Shown piece by piece: positions 34,436-44,040 of a stretch of 64,000 bases of DNA. Location of the stretch: positions 62,001 through 126,000 of the forward strand of contig MKTW01000001.1 of the NCBI GenBank assembly GCA_001898405.1, written 5' to 3'. The first letter of the stretch is position 1. Every line of letters starts with the position of its first letter. A program made the position numbers and the translations under genes. Source of the stretch: Sphingobacteriales bacterium 44-61 (GTDB lineage: Bacteria > Bacteroidota > Bacteroidia > Chitinophagales > Chitinophagaceae). The notes beneath the pieces are model-generated. The model had not been told where the DNA came from. It searched no databases and was given only the letters and a program-made list of their open reading frames with translations.

Positions 34436-36823
34436 TTACTCTGTTCTCAGGTTTTTCACGGGGTTCGACAAAGCCGCCCTTATTGTTTGATAACCTACGG
34501 TCAGGGCCGCAATCAGGGTTATGATCGCCAGCGCACCTCCGAATATCCAGGCGCCCAGGCTGATGCGGTACTCAAAATCCTGCAACCAGTTATTCATCAG
34601 CCACCAGGCCACCGGTGCCGCAATCAGGAAGGCGAGCAGGATAAGTTGGGTGAATTCACGGCCAAAGATCCACACCAGCTGGCTTACCGAACCGCCTAAT
34701 ACCTTGCGGATACCGATCTCCCTGGTTTTTTGTGCCACCATAAAGGAAACCAGCCCATAAAGTCCCAGACAACCAATAAGAATGGCAATAAAACAGAACA
34801 CCCCGATAACGCGCAGCATAAAGTCTTCCGCCTTGTAGTACGCCGCAATGCGTTCATCCAGGAATCCGTATTCATACACCTGGTCGGGATAAGCCTGGCT
34901 CCATGTTTTTTCCAATGCGGCCAGTGTTTGCGAAAGATGGGCGAGATTGATTTTTACTGCATAATTATCATAATCCTGAGGACTTGTCCAGATGCAAACT
35001 GCTCCTATATCTTCATGAAAGGATTGATCATGAAAATCTTTTACCACTCCTACTATTGGCATGGCAGCCTCGTTACTGACGGATATTTTTTTACCGATCG
35101 CATCGGCCGGTGATTGAAGGTTCAGCTTTTTTACCATCGTTTCATTGATCAGCAGTTCACGCGCACTGTCTGCCGGAAACAGGTTCCTGCCTGCCACCAA
35201 TTGCAATCCGAATGTAGAAAGGTATTGATCATCGGCTGATTTCATATTTGTCCTGAATGGCTCTTCTTCTGCACGGTTATCAAATCTTATCGATGTATTC
35301 CAGTTGGCCAGTGAGGAAGGCGGTTCATAACAAAGAGATACTTTTTCCACGCCCGGGGCCTGTGCCAGTCTTGCTTTCAACGATTGCATAGAACTTCCTG
35401 TTCCCTCTCCCGCCGGTACCAGCACGATAGCATCTTTATCAAATCCCATGGATGATTGCTTGGCAAATTGCACCTGCCGGTTGATCACGATCATACCAAT
35501 GATCAATACCAGCGAAATCGTGAATTGCGTAACGATCAATGTACGCCTTGTATTGAAACCACCCAATTGATGACCTGTAAGCTTTCCTTTGATCGCAGCC
35601 ATCGGTTGAAAACCGGAAAGGATCAGCCCCGGATAAGAGCCTGCTAAAAAAGTAACCGCCACAATCAATGAAATAATGAACAGCAGCAGTTTCCAGCTTT
35701 GCAAAAGATCAATCTCCATGAAAGTGCCGAGCCATCCATTCAGTACCGGCAAAACAAGTTGCGCCAGCAACAATGCAATCACTGCTGCTATAATGGTGAT
35801 AAAAGCCGTTTCTCCAATGAATTGCCAGAACAATTGTGCACGCATCCCTCCCATCACTTTTCTTATGCCTACTTCTTTTGAGCGCTTCAATGCCTGGGCC
35901 GTGGCCAGGTTGATAAAATTCACACAGGCAGTAATGATCAGGAAAAGGCCAATAAATGACAACACCCACAAATTGCGCTTTTCCATTACGCCTCCGTAAC
36001 GCGAATCGAAATGTATTTCCGACAAAGGCTGCAATTTGTAGTGATGCACATTTTTATTGCCCGCCCGGAATTTTTTTACATAACTGGGCAGCACTGCTTC
36101 TACCTGCGCCGGTGATACATGGGGCTTGAGTAACACATAGCATTGCATCGCCGAAGTCATCCCTCCCCAGGCATCATCCCTGGCCAGCCATTCATTATAG
36201 TCTTTCAGATTGCTGTAAGAAAGGAATACTTCTGTTTTCTGATCTGTATTCCGCGGAAGGTCCTTTAGTACGCCGGTAATGCGGAAATCGATCTTGTTAG
36301 CTACAGTAAGCACCTGCCCTATTGGATCGGCATTGCCAAAATATTTTTTGGCCATCCGCTCTGTCAGTATTGCAGTATTCGGTTCTGTAATGACCGATTT
36401 CTTATCTCCTTTCAGCAAAGGAAAATTGAAAATTTCAAAATATTCCGGCTCTGTGAAAGCGACCCCGGCTTCTTCCTTGAACTTCTTTATTTCACCTTTG
36501 TAATTGATTGTAACCTGTTCACCATTAAAAGTGGCGATGCGTGTTGTTTTTTCTGCAAAAGTGTAGTCGGTGCGGAAGGCTTTGCCAAATGGGGAAGGCA
36601 CACTGGCTGCGTAGGTAACAACATCACGATGCTGCTCCGTAACCACCCTGTATATCCTGTCTGAATTGGAATGAAAATCATCGAACTTAAGATGATAGCT
36701 GACCATCACAAAGATCAGGATGCCGCAGGCCATGCTCAAAGCAAGACCCATGATATTAATGAAGGCATATGATCTATGCTTGACCAGGTTTCTCCAGGCG
36801 ATCCTGAAATTGCTTTTAAACAT
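34436..36823 (-). CDS. ABC transporter permease, MacB/FtsX family
   Basis: 795 residues. Layout: an N-terminal helix, a long extracytoplasmic MacB_PCD-like domain (about 50-280), three helices with VGIRKVMGGMRAQLFWQFIGE in the FtsX region (about 285-430), a second periplasmic domain and a C-terminal FtsX repeat containing EIGIRKVLGGSVSQLVWIFGRE. This is the duplicated architecture common in Bacteroidota, where a single protein carries both halves. Its partner ATPase is not adjacent. Likely roles are export of peptides or lipoprotein handling; the substrate is unknown. Confidence 0.9.
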   Translation of the reverse strand: MFKSNFRIAWRNLVKHRSYAFINIMGLALSMACGILIFVMVSYHLKFDDFHSNSDRIYRVVTEQHRDVVTYAASVPSPFGKAFRTDYTFAEKTTRIATFNGEQVTINYKGEIKKFKEEAGVAFTEPEYFEIFNFPLLKGDKKSVITEPNTAILTERMAKKYFGNADPIGQVLTVANKIDFRITGVLKDLPRNTDQKTEVFLSYSNLKDYNEWLARDDAWGGMTSAMQCYVLLKPHVSPAQVEAVLPSYVKKFRAGNKNVHHYKLQPLSEIHFDSRYGGVMEKRNLWVLSFIGLFLIITACVNFINLATAQALKRSKEVGIRKVMGGMRAQLFWQFIGETAFITIIAAVIALLLAQLVLPVLNGWLGTFMEIDLLQSWKLLLFIISLIVAVTFLAGSYPGLILSGFQPMAAIKGKLTGHQLGGFNTRRTLIVTQFTISLVLIIGMIVINRQVQFAKQSSMGFDKDAIVLVPAGEGTGSSMQSLKARLAQAPGVEKVSLCYEPPSSLANWNTSIRFDNRAEEEPFRTNMKSADDQYLSTFGLQLVAGRNLFPADSARELLINETMVKKLNLQSPADAIGKKISVSNEAAMPIVGVVKDFHDQSFHEDIGAVCIWTSPQDYDNYAVKINLAHLSQTLAALEKTWSQAYPDQVYEYGFLDERIAAYYKAEDFMLRVIGVFCFIAILIGCLGLYGLVSFMVAQKTREIGIRKVLGGSVSQLVWIFGREFTQLILLAFLIAAPVAWWLMNNWLQDFEYRISLGAWIFGGALAIITLIAALTVGYQTIRAALSNPVKNLRTE

Positions 36824-37017
36824 GTGTGTGTTTTTGTGGTGAATGCCAGGCCTATGGAACCAATCAGATGCCAGTCAGGCACTATATTGCCAATCAATAA
36901 TTTATCTTATTATAGATGGAATGAATTGTCCGTTTATGATACACCCGGTGTTCAGTTTTGCCCGGTTGATACAACTCCCTGCTGTACATGTTCCCGGACT
37001 TTTTTTATATTAGCAGT

Positions 37018-37239
37018 ATGAATCGTTTTAAGGATTTCGTGGAATGGAATGCTTTCGGGGTTTGTTCGGCCATTGGCAACCGGATGGGAATAGCTACCAG
37101 CAGGATCCGTCAATACTTTATCTACACCTCCCTGCTCACGATGGGTTCGCCAATCATTATTTACATGGTGCTGGCTTTCTGGCGCAACCTGCGCAAGTAT
37201 GTAACAGCGGCTAAAAGAAATCCCTGGTATTATTTATAA
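37018..37239 (+). CDS. PspC-domain small membrane protein
   Basis: 73 residues from the ATG at 37018. WNAFGVCSAIGNRMGIATSRIRQYFIYTSLLT fits the PspC pattern (GVCxGLAxxxGxDxxxVR) followed by one or two membrane segments (LTMGSPIIIYMVLAFW) and a basic tail. PspC proteins sense inner-membrane stress in the phage-shock system. No PspA/PspB is adjacent, so it is likely a stand-alone copy. It sits between the divergent permease and convergent cysteine desulfurase genes. Confidence 0.8.
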   Translation: MNRFKDFVEWNAFGVCSAIGNRMGIATSRIRQYFIYTSLLTMGSPIIIYMVLAFWRNLRKYVTAAKRNPWYYL

Positions 37240-37246
37240 GCCTGTA

Positions 37247-38377
37247 TCAGATAAGTTCCTTCACCTTTGCAATCACCGCATCCACTTCTTCTTTTGTATT
37301 ATGCCTGGAAAAAGAGAAGCGGACCGTCACCAGGTTAGGATTGTTATTGATCGCTCTTATCACGTGGCTGCCTACATCTGCCCCGCTGCTGCAGGCACTG
37401 CCGCCGGATACGCATACATTGTTAATATCGAGATTGAACAGGATCATTTCTGATTTCTCTGTTTTGGGGAATGCGACACTTAATACGGTATACAAACAAC
37501 GTCCCTCCTGGTCGCCATTGAACTGCACACCGGGGATATGTTTCCGCAGTTGCTCCATCATATACATCTTCAGCGAGTGGATATAAGCACTGTCCTTTTC
37601 ATATCCGGCCATGGCCAGCTCAAGCGCTTTGGCAAAGCCTACGATACCATACAGGTTTTCTGTACCGGCCCGCATATTCCTTTCCTGGCCGCCACCGAAA
37701 ATGAAAGGCTTGATCTTTATATTGTCATTGATATAAAGGATACCAATGCCTTTTGGTCCATGGAATTTATGGCCGGCGCCGGAAATAAAATGCACAGGCG
37801 TTTTACGGAGATCAAGCGGGTAATGCCCTACAGTTTGTACGCAATCAGAGTGAAAGATGGCATTGTATTTTTTGCAGATCTCTCCCACCGCATCAATATC
37901 CAGCAGGTTGCCGATCTCGTTATTAGCATGCATCAGGGTAACAAGGCAGCGTACGCCTTCATGTGCAGCTATTTGTTCTTCCAGGTCTTCCAGGTCAACA
38001 TGCCCATCCGGCAGCAATTTCACAAAACTGCTGGTCACTTCGTCCCCGCAATCATAATGCTCCACTGTGTGCAGCACTGCATGATGTTCGATCGGGGAAG
38101 TGATGATATGGGTGCAACCCAGATCACGTATAGCAGAAAGGATCGCAGTGTTATTACTTTCTGTGCCGCCACTGGTAAAGAAGATTTCTCCGGGATGCGC
38201 ATTCAGCAATCTGGCTACCGATTTACGCGCCGTTTCAACGGCCAGCCTGGTTTCGCGGCCATAAGAATAAATGGAAGAAGGGTTGCCAAAATGTGTGGTC
38301 ATATAAGGCAACATGGTATCCAGCACTTCCTTATCAAGGGCTGTGGTAGCGGCATTGTCGAAATATATACGGTCCAT
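37247..38377 (-). CDS. Cysteine desulfurase (NifS/IscS-type)
   Basis: 376 residues. IYFDNAATTALDKEVLD starts the protein; SGGTESNNTAILS, HANNEIG and SGAGHKFHGPKGIG contain the PLP-binding residues, with Lys in the last; GGSACSSGADVGSHV contains the catalytic cysteine. It removes sulfur from L-cysteine, leaving alanine, for Fe-S cluster assembly or tRNA thiolation. Isc/Suf scaffold genes are not adjacent. It is cytoplasmic. Its own promoter candidate is on the minus strand at 38420-38427. Confidence 0.93.
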   Translation of the reverse strand: MDRIYFDNAATTALDKEVLDTMLPYMTTHFGNPSSIYSYGRETRLAVETARKSVARLLNAHPGEIFFTSGGTESNNTAILSAIRDLGCTHIITSPIEHHAVLHTVEHYDCGDEVTSSFVKLLPDGHVDLEDLEEQIAAHEGVRCLVTLMHANNEIGNLLDIDAVGEICKKYNAIFHSDCVQTVGHYPLDLRKTPVHFISGAGHKFHGPKGIGILYINDNIKIKPFIFGGGQERNMRAGTENLYGIVGFAKALELAMAGYEKDSAYIHSLKMYMMEQLRKHIPGVQFNGDQEGRCLYTVLSVAFPKTEKSEMILFNLDINNVCVSGGSACSSGADVGSHVIRAINNNPNLVTVRFSFSRHNTKEEVDAVIAKVKELI

Positions 38378-38419
38378 ACTGAAGGGTCTGCGCCCGGACG
38401 GGCAGTTTTAAAGAATTCG

Positions 38420-38427
38420 CAAAGATA
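38420..38427 (-). promoter_or_regulatory. -7 box TATCTTTG before the cysteine desulfurase gene
   Basis: On the minus strand 38427-38420 reads TATCTTTG, an exact TAnnTTTG match 42 bases before the start at 38377. A TTG at 38447-38445 has a 17-base spacer, a little short. Confidence 0.55.
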
Positions 38428-38567
38428 AGCAATTCATTAACGCTCAAAAATGGAGGGGAAAGTTCTCTCTAAAAGGCTATCACTCACTATAAAAGCAGTA
38501 ACAGGCCGGCACTTATTCTTTCCTGTTTCCTGATAAAAAAGTAAATTCATTCCATCATTCCATTTTT

Positions 38568-39188
38568 ATGATCCACAATACAACTGATTGTCCCAACGGC
38601 GATAACGGCCGTCGCAGCTTTCTGAAAAAATCCACGGCCATGGCGGCTTTGAGCATGGCAGCCCCTGTTTTGCTGAAAGCAGCAGAGCACGATGAGAAAA
38701 TAGCTGCCCTGTTTGAAAAGATTCCCCTGCAGATCGAGGTGAATGGCATCTCCCATCAATTATCGGTGGAACCAAGGGTCACCCTGCTCGATTTCCTGCG
38801 GGAACAACTGGGCCTTACCGGCACCAAAAAAGGTTGTGATCATGGGCAATGCGGTGCCTGCACTGTTCATGTGGATGGCAAGCGCATCAATTCCTGCCTT
38901 ACGCTTGCTGTAATGAACAATGAAAAAAAGATCACTACAATTGAAGGGCTTGCAAAAGGCGATCAGCTGCATCCCATGCAGGAATCTTTTATCAGGCATG
39001 ATGGCTTCCAGTGCGGTTATTGTACACCCGGCCAGATCATGTCGGCCATTGCCTGTGTCCGCGAAGGGCATGCTAACAGCGAAGAAGAGATCAGGGAATT
39101 CATGAGCGGCAATATCTGCCGCTGCGGTGCTTATCCCAATATTGTAGATGCTATCATGGACGTTAAAAAAGGAGGGAAAGCTATATGA
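38568..39188 (+). CDS. paoA: Molybdenum aldehyde oxidoreductase, [2Fe-2S] subunit (PaoA-like)
   Basis: 206 residues. GRRSFLKK near residues 12-19 is a twin-arginine signal followed by a hydrophobic stretch, so the complex is exported folded through the Tat pathway. Cluster cysteines: [13 protein letters not shown] and a later C for the plant-type [2Fe-2S] centre, then CGYCTPGQ and [10 protein letters not shown] for the second. It transfers electrons from the FAD subunit. The stop overlaps the next ATG (ATGA), so it is the first gene of a three-gene operon. Confidence 0.9.
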   Translation: MIHNTTDCPNGDNGRRSFLKKSTAMAALSMAAPVLLKAAEHDEKIAALFEKIPLQIEVNGISHQLSVEPRVTLLDFLREQLGLTGTKKGCDHGQCGACTVHVDGKRINSCLTLAVMNNEKKITTIEGLAKGDQLHPMQESFIRHDGFQCGYCTPGQIMSAIACVREGHANSEEEIREFMSGNICRCGAYPNIVDAIMDVKKGGKAI

Positions 39189-40165
39189 TCAATTTTGAAT
39201 ACAGCCGCGTTTCTTCCGTAAAAGCAGCCATTGATGCATTGGCTAAAAATCCAGGCGCAGGTTTTATCGCCGGTGGCACCAACCTGGTTGACCTGATGAA
39301 GAAAGGCGTGACCACACCTGCCCGCCTGATCGATATTAATAATCTTCCATTGAAACAAGTGGAAGAAACAGCAAAAGGGTTATCTATTGGCGCACTCGTC
39401 ATCAACAGCGAAGTGGCCGGTAACACACTTGTTCAGGAAAAATATCCATTGCTGGCAATGGCTTTACACGCAGGCGCTTCTGCACAGTTAAGAAATATGG
39501 CCACCGTTGGCGGCAACATGATGCAAAGAACACGTTGCGGTTATTTTTATGATACAGCCATGCCCTGCAATAAACGGCAACCCGGATCAGGTTGCGGCGC
39601 TATCGGAGGATATAACCGTATGCATGCTATTTTTGGTACAAGCACTCAATGTATTGCTGTACATCCAAGCGATATGTGCGTGGCACTGGCAGCATTGGAC
39701 GCCACAGTTCAGGTTGCCGGACCAAAAGCTGAGCGTAATATTTTGTTCACTGATTTTCACCGCCTGCCCGGTACCATGCCGCAAAAAGACAATACCCTGC
39801 AAAACGGAGAATTGATCACCGGCATCACCATCCCTGCAAATCCTTACACCAAAAACGTTTATTATTTAAAAGTCCGTGACCGCGCTTCTTATGCTTTCGC
39901 ATTGGTATCTGTTGCCGTTGCATTGGAACTGGAGAATGATACCATCCGCTCTGCAAGACTGGCCATGGGTGGTGTCGCACATAAACCCTGGCGGCTTTCA
40001 GTAGCAGAAAAGTTCCTTACCGGTAAAAAGGCAACAACAGAAAACTTCAAACAGGCTGCAAAGCTTTCCATGGAAGGAGCCAGATCTTTTGGACAAAATG
40101 ATTTTAAACTGAAAATGGCCCCGGCAGCAATTGTTGAAGCATTAACAAAAGCCGCGAATGCATAA
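39185..40165 (+). CDS. paoB: Molybdenum aldehyde oxidoreductase, FAD and [4Fe-4S] subunit (PaoB-like)
   Basis: 326 residues. [15 protein letters not shown] is the FAD-binding start of the CODH/XDH medium-subunit fold. [19 protein letters not shown], then [12 protein letters not shown] and [13 protein letters not shown] place the cysteines of the extra [4Fe-4S] cluster characteristic of the PaoB type. It passes electrons between the molybdenum and Fe-S subunits. It overlaps the upstream gene by four bases and is followed 42 bases later by the large subunit. Confidence 0.92.
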   Translation: MINFEYSRVSSVKAAIDALAKNPGAGFIAGGTNLVDLMKKGVTTPARLIDINNLPLKQVEETAKGLSIGALVINSEVAGNTLVQEKYPLLAMALHAGASAQLRNMATVGGNMMQRTRCGYFYDTAMPCNKRQPGSGCGAIGGYNRMHAIFGTSTQCIAVHPSDMCVALAALDATVQVAGPKAERNILFTDFHRLPGTMPQKDNTLQNGELITGITIPANPYTKNVYYLKVRDRASYAFALVSVAVALELENDTIRSARLAMGGVAHKPWRLSVAEKFLTGKKATTENFKQAAKLSMEGARSFGQNDFKLKMAPAAIVEALTKAANA

Positions 40166-40207
40166 AAGCTTGCGTAAACATATTTACTATCGAAACAATT
40201 CAATATA

Positions 40208-42445
40208 ATGAACACTTTCTTTTTCGATACAGAACACATCCCCACCCCTGCTGACCGTGTTGATGGGAAAGACAAGGTAACAGGAGCAGCTACCTATGCT
40301 GCGGAGCATAAGATAGCGGGTATGACGTATGGTGTACTCGCCTGCAGCACTATTACCAAAGGCACTATTACCAGCCTTAACACTAAAGCTGCAGAGAATG
40401 CCCCGGGTGTGCTGGCTGTGATATCACATCTTAATTCACCTGAAGTGCCGGGCTTTGCACCTGTTGATAAGAAAGCCAATCCACGCGCACAGGAGTGGCA
40501 GGGATTGAAAGTATTTTACGACAATAAGATTTATTTCAATGGTCAACCCATTGCCATTGTAGTAGCCGACACATTCGAACGCGCTGTGTATGCAGCATCC
40601 CTGGTAAAAGCACAGTATGCAAAAGAAACAGCAGAAACGGATTTTGAAAAAAACCTGGGTAAAGCCCGCGGCCCACGTGGCGACAATGAACCGCAGACGT
40701 ATAAAAGAGGTGAAGCAGATGCTTATAAAAAAGCGCCTGTATCCATTGAAGAAGAATATTACTTACCTGTAGAAACACATAACCCGATGGAGATGCATGG
40801 CCTCATCGCTCATTGGGAAGCACCGGATAAAATAACGGTGTATGATAAAACACAGGGACCAAAAGATACACAGGGAGATTTGATGCAGGCATTTAAGCTG
40901 CCCGAATCAAATGTGAAAGTGATTGCTGAATATGTTGGTGGAGGTTTTGGCAGTGCATTGCGTACCTGGCCGCATGAGATAGCTGCTGTACTGGCTGCTA
41001 AAAAAATAAACCGCCCGGTGAAGCTGATGCTGAGCCGCGACCAGATGTTTACCATGGTAGGTCACCGTCCCTGTGCTTACCAGAAAATAGGAATAGGTGC
41101 TACTGCCGATGGAAAACTTACCGGCATCACGCATATTGCCATAGCGCATACTTCTTCTTATGAAAATTTTACCGAAGGCATCGTAAACGCCACCAAGTTC
41201 TTATACGATTGTCCGAATGTAAACACCAGCTATCAACTGGTACCGCTTAATGTAAGCACTCCTATCTGGATGCGCGGCCCCGGCGAAGCCACCGGTTGTT
41301 TTGCATTCGAGTGCGCCCTGGACGAATTAGCCTACAAATTAAATATCGATCCGATAGAATTAAGGGTCCGCAATTATGCAGAAACAGATCCTGAACGAAA
41401 ACTACCCTGGTCAAGCAAATACCTGAAAGAATGTTACCAGCTTGGCATGGACAAGATAGGCTGGGCAAAACGCAACCCTGCTCCACGCTCCATGCAGGAA
41501 GATGGATGGCTGGTAGGATACGGTATGGGCACGGGCGTATTCAGTGCCATGCGTTGGATTGCTACCGTAAGAGGCGTATTAAAAAATGACGGTACTTTAT
41601 TACTGCAAAGCGCAGTAAGCGATATGGGCCCGGGCACAGCTACTGCCATGGTACAGATCGCTTCAAAGGCTATGGACCTGCCTCCGGAAAAAATAAAATT
41701 TGAATTGGGCAGTTCCTCCCTTCCTCCAGGCCCCACGCAAGGAGGCTCTGCTACTACTTCCACCCTTGGTTCTGCTGTGTATGATGTTTGCATGTCATTA
41801 AAAGAAAAATTGAAAGAGTTGATGTTGAAGTCAGGGCATGATGCAAAGGTCCATCCTGAAGCCGGTAACATCACTTTTGAAAAAGGGCAGATCTTCCTGA
41901 AGAATGATGCTGCCAACCGGCGTAATTATGAAGAGCTGTTAAAAGACAATCAACTGAACGATCTTGATGTCACCAAAGATTCCAGAGGTGGTGAAGAGCA
42001 ACGCAAATATTCCATGTATTCCTTTTCCGTTCATTTCACTAAAGTGTGGGTGCACCCACTTACCGGTGTGGTAAAAGTAAAGGAAGTGGTAACTACCGGT
42101 GATGCCGGCAAGATCATCAGTGAAAAAACTGCACGCAGCCAGATGATCGGTGGCGTAGTGGGTGGGATCGGTATGGCGTTAACAGAAGAAGCAATCATTG
42201 ATCACCGCTATGGCCGGTATATCAACAATAACTTTGCAGATTATCATGTACCTGTGAATGCAGATGTGCCGCGTATTGAAGCCTTGTTCGTCAACAAACC
42301 TGATCCGGTGCTGAACCCGATGGGTGCAAAAGGAATGGGAGAAATAGCGCTGATCGGCTTTGCAGCATCTGTTGCCAATGCAGTGTATCATGCAACAGGA
42401 AAAAGGATACGGCAATTGCCGATTACTCCGGACAAGTTGTTATAA
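40208..42445 (+). CDS. paoC: Molybdenum aldehyde oxidoreductase, large Moco subunit (PaoC-like)
   Basis: 745 residues. The xanthine-oxidase large-subunit fold is clear: TPADRVDGKDKVTGAATYAAE at the start, VGGGFGSALRTWPHE (Moco binding), IWMRGPGEATG, GPTQGGSATTST, and GAKGMGEIALIGFA near the end, which carries the catalytic glutamate. It oxidises aldehydes to acids in the periplasm with the other two subunits. A PaoD/XdhC-type Moco insertion chaperone gene does not follow in the window. Aromatic aldehydes are the likely substrates by family. Confidence 0.93.
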   Translation: MNTFFFDTEHIPTPADRVDGKDKVTGAATYAAEHKIAGMTYGVLACSTITKGTITSLNTKAAENAPGVLAVISHLNSPEVPGFAPVDKKANPRAQEWQGLKVFYDNKIYFNGQPIAIVVADTFERAVYAASLVKAQYAKETAETDFEKNLGKARGPRGDNEPQTYKRGEADAYKKAPVSIEEEYYLPVETHNPMEMHGLIAHWEAPDKITVYDKTQGPKDTQGDLMQAFKLPESNVKVIAEYVGGGFGSALRTWPHEIAAVLAAKKINRPVKLMLSRDQMFTMVGHRPCAYQKIGIGATADGKLTGITHIAIAHTSSYENFTEGIVNATKFLYDCPNVNTSYQLVPLNVSTPIWMRGPGEATGCFAFECALDELAYKLNIDPIELRVRNYAETDPERKLPWSSKYLKECYQLGMDKIGWAKRNPAPRSMQEDGWLVGYGMGTGVFSAMRWIATVRGVLKNDGTLLLQSAVSDMGPGTATAMVQIASKAMDLPPEKIKFELGSSSLPPGPTQGGSATTSTLGSAVYDVCMSLKEKLKELMLKSGHDAKVHPEAGNITFEKGQIFLKNDAANRRNYEELLKDNQLNDLDVTKDSRGGEEQRKYSMYSFSVHFTKVWVHPLTGVVKVKEVVTTGDAGKIISEKTARSQMIGGVVGGIGMALTEEAIIDHRYGRYINNNFADYHVPVNADVPRIEALFVNKPDPVLNPMGAKGMGEIALIGFAASVANAVYHATGKRIRQLPITPDKLL

Positions 42446-42449
42446 AACG

Positions 42450-42504
42450 TTGACCGTTGTTCGTTGTCCGATAGCACAAAAGCCGGACAACGAACAACGG
42501 TCAA
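42450..42504. repeat. Inverted repeat between convergent genes, GTTGTTC word type
   Basis: Perfect 21-bp arms (42450-42470, 42484-42504) with a 13-base centre. The left arm is three 7-nt words, GTTGACC, GTTGTTC, GTTGTCC (shared G overlaps). It sits between the convergent paoC and glmM genes and probably serves as a two-way terminator. Confidence 0.9.
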
Positions 42505-42519
42505 ACGATAAATCACTAT

Positions 42520-43902
42520 TTAAGCAAATTCCTTAATATCCTGCATCAGCCTTGTGGCAATATTATTTGCCTTTGATTCAAAATCGCTTTCAGCATAAAT
42601 ACGGATAATGGGTTCTGTATTGGATGTGCGGAGATGCACCCAGTCGTTATCAAATTCTATTTTTAAACCATCGTCCGTATTAACCGGGTTGCGCTGGTAT
42701 TTTTTGCGGATCTTTTCAAAAATGGATTGCACATCAATTCCTTTCTCCAATTCTATTTTATTCTTGGAAATAAAATAGTCGGGGTAATGGGAGCGCAGGG
42801 AGCGCACACCATTTTTATGTCCTGACAGATGTGTAAGGAATAAAGCAATGCCGATCAGTGCATCCCGTCCATAATGAAAATCCGGAACGATGATACCGCC
42901 GTTCCCTTCGCCGCCGATCACGGCCTTCTGCTCTTTCATTTTACTTACTACGTTCACTTCACCTACAGCAGAAGGGAAATATTCGCCACCATGCTTGAGC
43001 GTTACTTCTTTCAGCGCTTTTGTACTGCTCATATTGCTGACAGTATTCCCTTTGCGGTGGCCCAGCACATAATCGGCCACGGCTACCAGGGTATATTCTT
43101 CACCAAACATGCTTCCGTCTTCACAAACAAAAGCCAGGCGGTCAACATCAGGATCTACAGCGATGCCGAGGTCTGCTTTTTGTTTCACCACTTCATTGCT
43201 CAACTGGCTCAGGTGTTCAGGCAATGGTTCGGGGTTATGCGCAAAGCGGCCATTTACTTCTTCATTTAAAACGATCACCTGTTCCACACCCAGGGCTTTC
43301 AGAAGGGCGGGTACATAGATGGCTCCGGTTGAGTTAACCGCATCCACCACGATCTTAAGGTTCTTTTTAGCCACCAGTTTGGCATCAACGAGCGGGTAGG
43401 CCAGGATGGCGTCAATATGTTTCTGAAGATAGCTGTCGTCTTGCGTTACTGTACCCAGTTTTTCCACGCTGCTGAAAGCAAAATCTTCTGCGGCAGCAAG
43501 GGCCAATACTTTGGCACCCACTTCTGCGGAAATGAATTCACCTTCTTCATTCAGTAATTTCAGAGCGTTCCATTCTTTGGGGTTATGGCTGGCTGTAAGG
43601 ATAATGCCTCCATCGGCCTTTTCCATTTTTACGGCAATCTCCACGGTAGGCGTGGTAGAAAGTCCCAGGTCCACCACATCAATTCCCAAACCGGTAAGCG
43701 TGCTCACTACCAGGTCACGGACCATGCTTCCGCTGATCCTGCCATCACGTCCGATCACCACTTTCGTATTTTTTTGCCGGCCCGAAGAAATGATGGTGCC
43801 ATAAGCGGCGGCAAATTTCACAATATCAACAGGAGTCAGATTATCTCCGGGCTTTCCTCCAATCGTTCCCCTGATCCCGGATATGCTTTTGATCAATGCC
43901 AC
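42520..43902 (-). CDS. glmM: Phosphoglucosamine mutase
   Basis: 460 residues starting at a GTG codon (43902); no ATG is in frame nearby and the residues after it (ALIKSISGIRGTIGG) are the conserved GlmM start. The phosphoserine loop is ILTASHNPKEWNALK (Ser105) and the metal-binding loop is DPDVDRLAFV. It converts glucosamine 6-phosphate to glucosamine 1-phosphate for UDP-GlcNAc and peptidoglycan synthesis. A 5' leader hairpin and a minus-strand -7 box precede it. It is cytoplasmic. Confidence 0.93.
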   Translation of the reverse strand: MALIKSISGIRGTIGGKPGDNLTPVDIVKFAAAYGTIISSGRQKNTKVVIGRDGRISGSMVRDLVVSTLTGLGIDVVDLGLSTTPTVEIAVKMEKADGGIILTASHNPKEWNALKLLNEEGEFISAEVGAKVLALAAAEDFAFSSVEKLGTVTQDDSYLQKHIDAILAYPLVDAKLVAKKNLKIVVDAVNSTGAIYVPALLKALGVEQVIVLNEEVNGRFAHNPEPLPEHLSQLSNEVVKQKADLGIAVDPDVDRLAFVCEDGSMFGEEYTLVAVADYVLGHRKGNTVSNMSSTKALKEVTLKHGGEYFPSAVGEVNVVSKMKEQKAVIGGEGNGGIIVPDFHYGRDALIGIALFLTHLSGHKNGVRSLRSHYPDYFISKNKIELEKGIDVQSIFEKIRKKYQRNPVNTDDGLKIEFDNDWVHLRTSNTEPIIRIYAESDFESKANNIATRLMQDIKEFA

Positions 43903-43937
43903 AAGTGTAAAATTGAGATTTTAAGGTTTAATGCTCC

Positions 43938-43972
43938 GTCAGCCGAAGCTTTAGCGAAGGCGCACGGCTGAC
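43938..43972 (-). promoter_or_regulatory. Hairpin in the glmM 5' leader
   Basis: GTCAGCCG (43972-43965 on the minus strand) pairs with CGGCTGAC (43945-43938) over a 19-base loop that itself contains GCGCCTTCGC-like pairing. It lies between the -7 box and the GTG start of glmM, in the transcribed leader. Purpose unknown. Confidence 0.5.
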
Positions 43973-43976
43973 ACCG

Positions 43977-43984
43977 CAAAAATA
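43977..43984 (-). promoter_or_regulatory. -7 box TATTTTTG for glmM
   Basis: On the minus strand 43984-43977 reads TATTTTTG, fitting TAnnTTTG. It is 74 bases before the GTG at 43902, leaving room for the leader hairpin. Confidence 0.5.
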
Positions 43985-44019
43985 AGGTTTTCAACTGCAC
44001 CTCTTGCAGGTTACCTGCT

Positions 44020-44027
44020 TACATTTG
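44020..44027 (+). promoter_or_regulatory. -7 box TACATTTG for the methyltransferase gene at 44041
   Basis: TACATTTG is an exact TAnnTTTG match 13 bases before the ATG at 44041, with CTG at 43995-43997 (22-base spacer) as a weak -33. It faces the opposite way from the glmM promoter. Confidence 0.55.
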
Positions 44028-44040
44028 TTTAAACATCAGC

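Noticed and set aside
37538-38428. Antisense ORF of about 296 codons across the cysteine desulfurase gene
   Set aside because: No motif of its own, and the sense frame carries all NifS/IscS residues.
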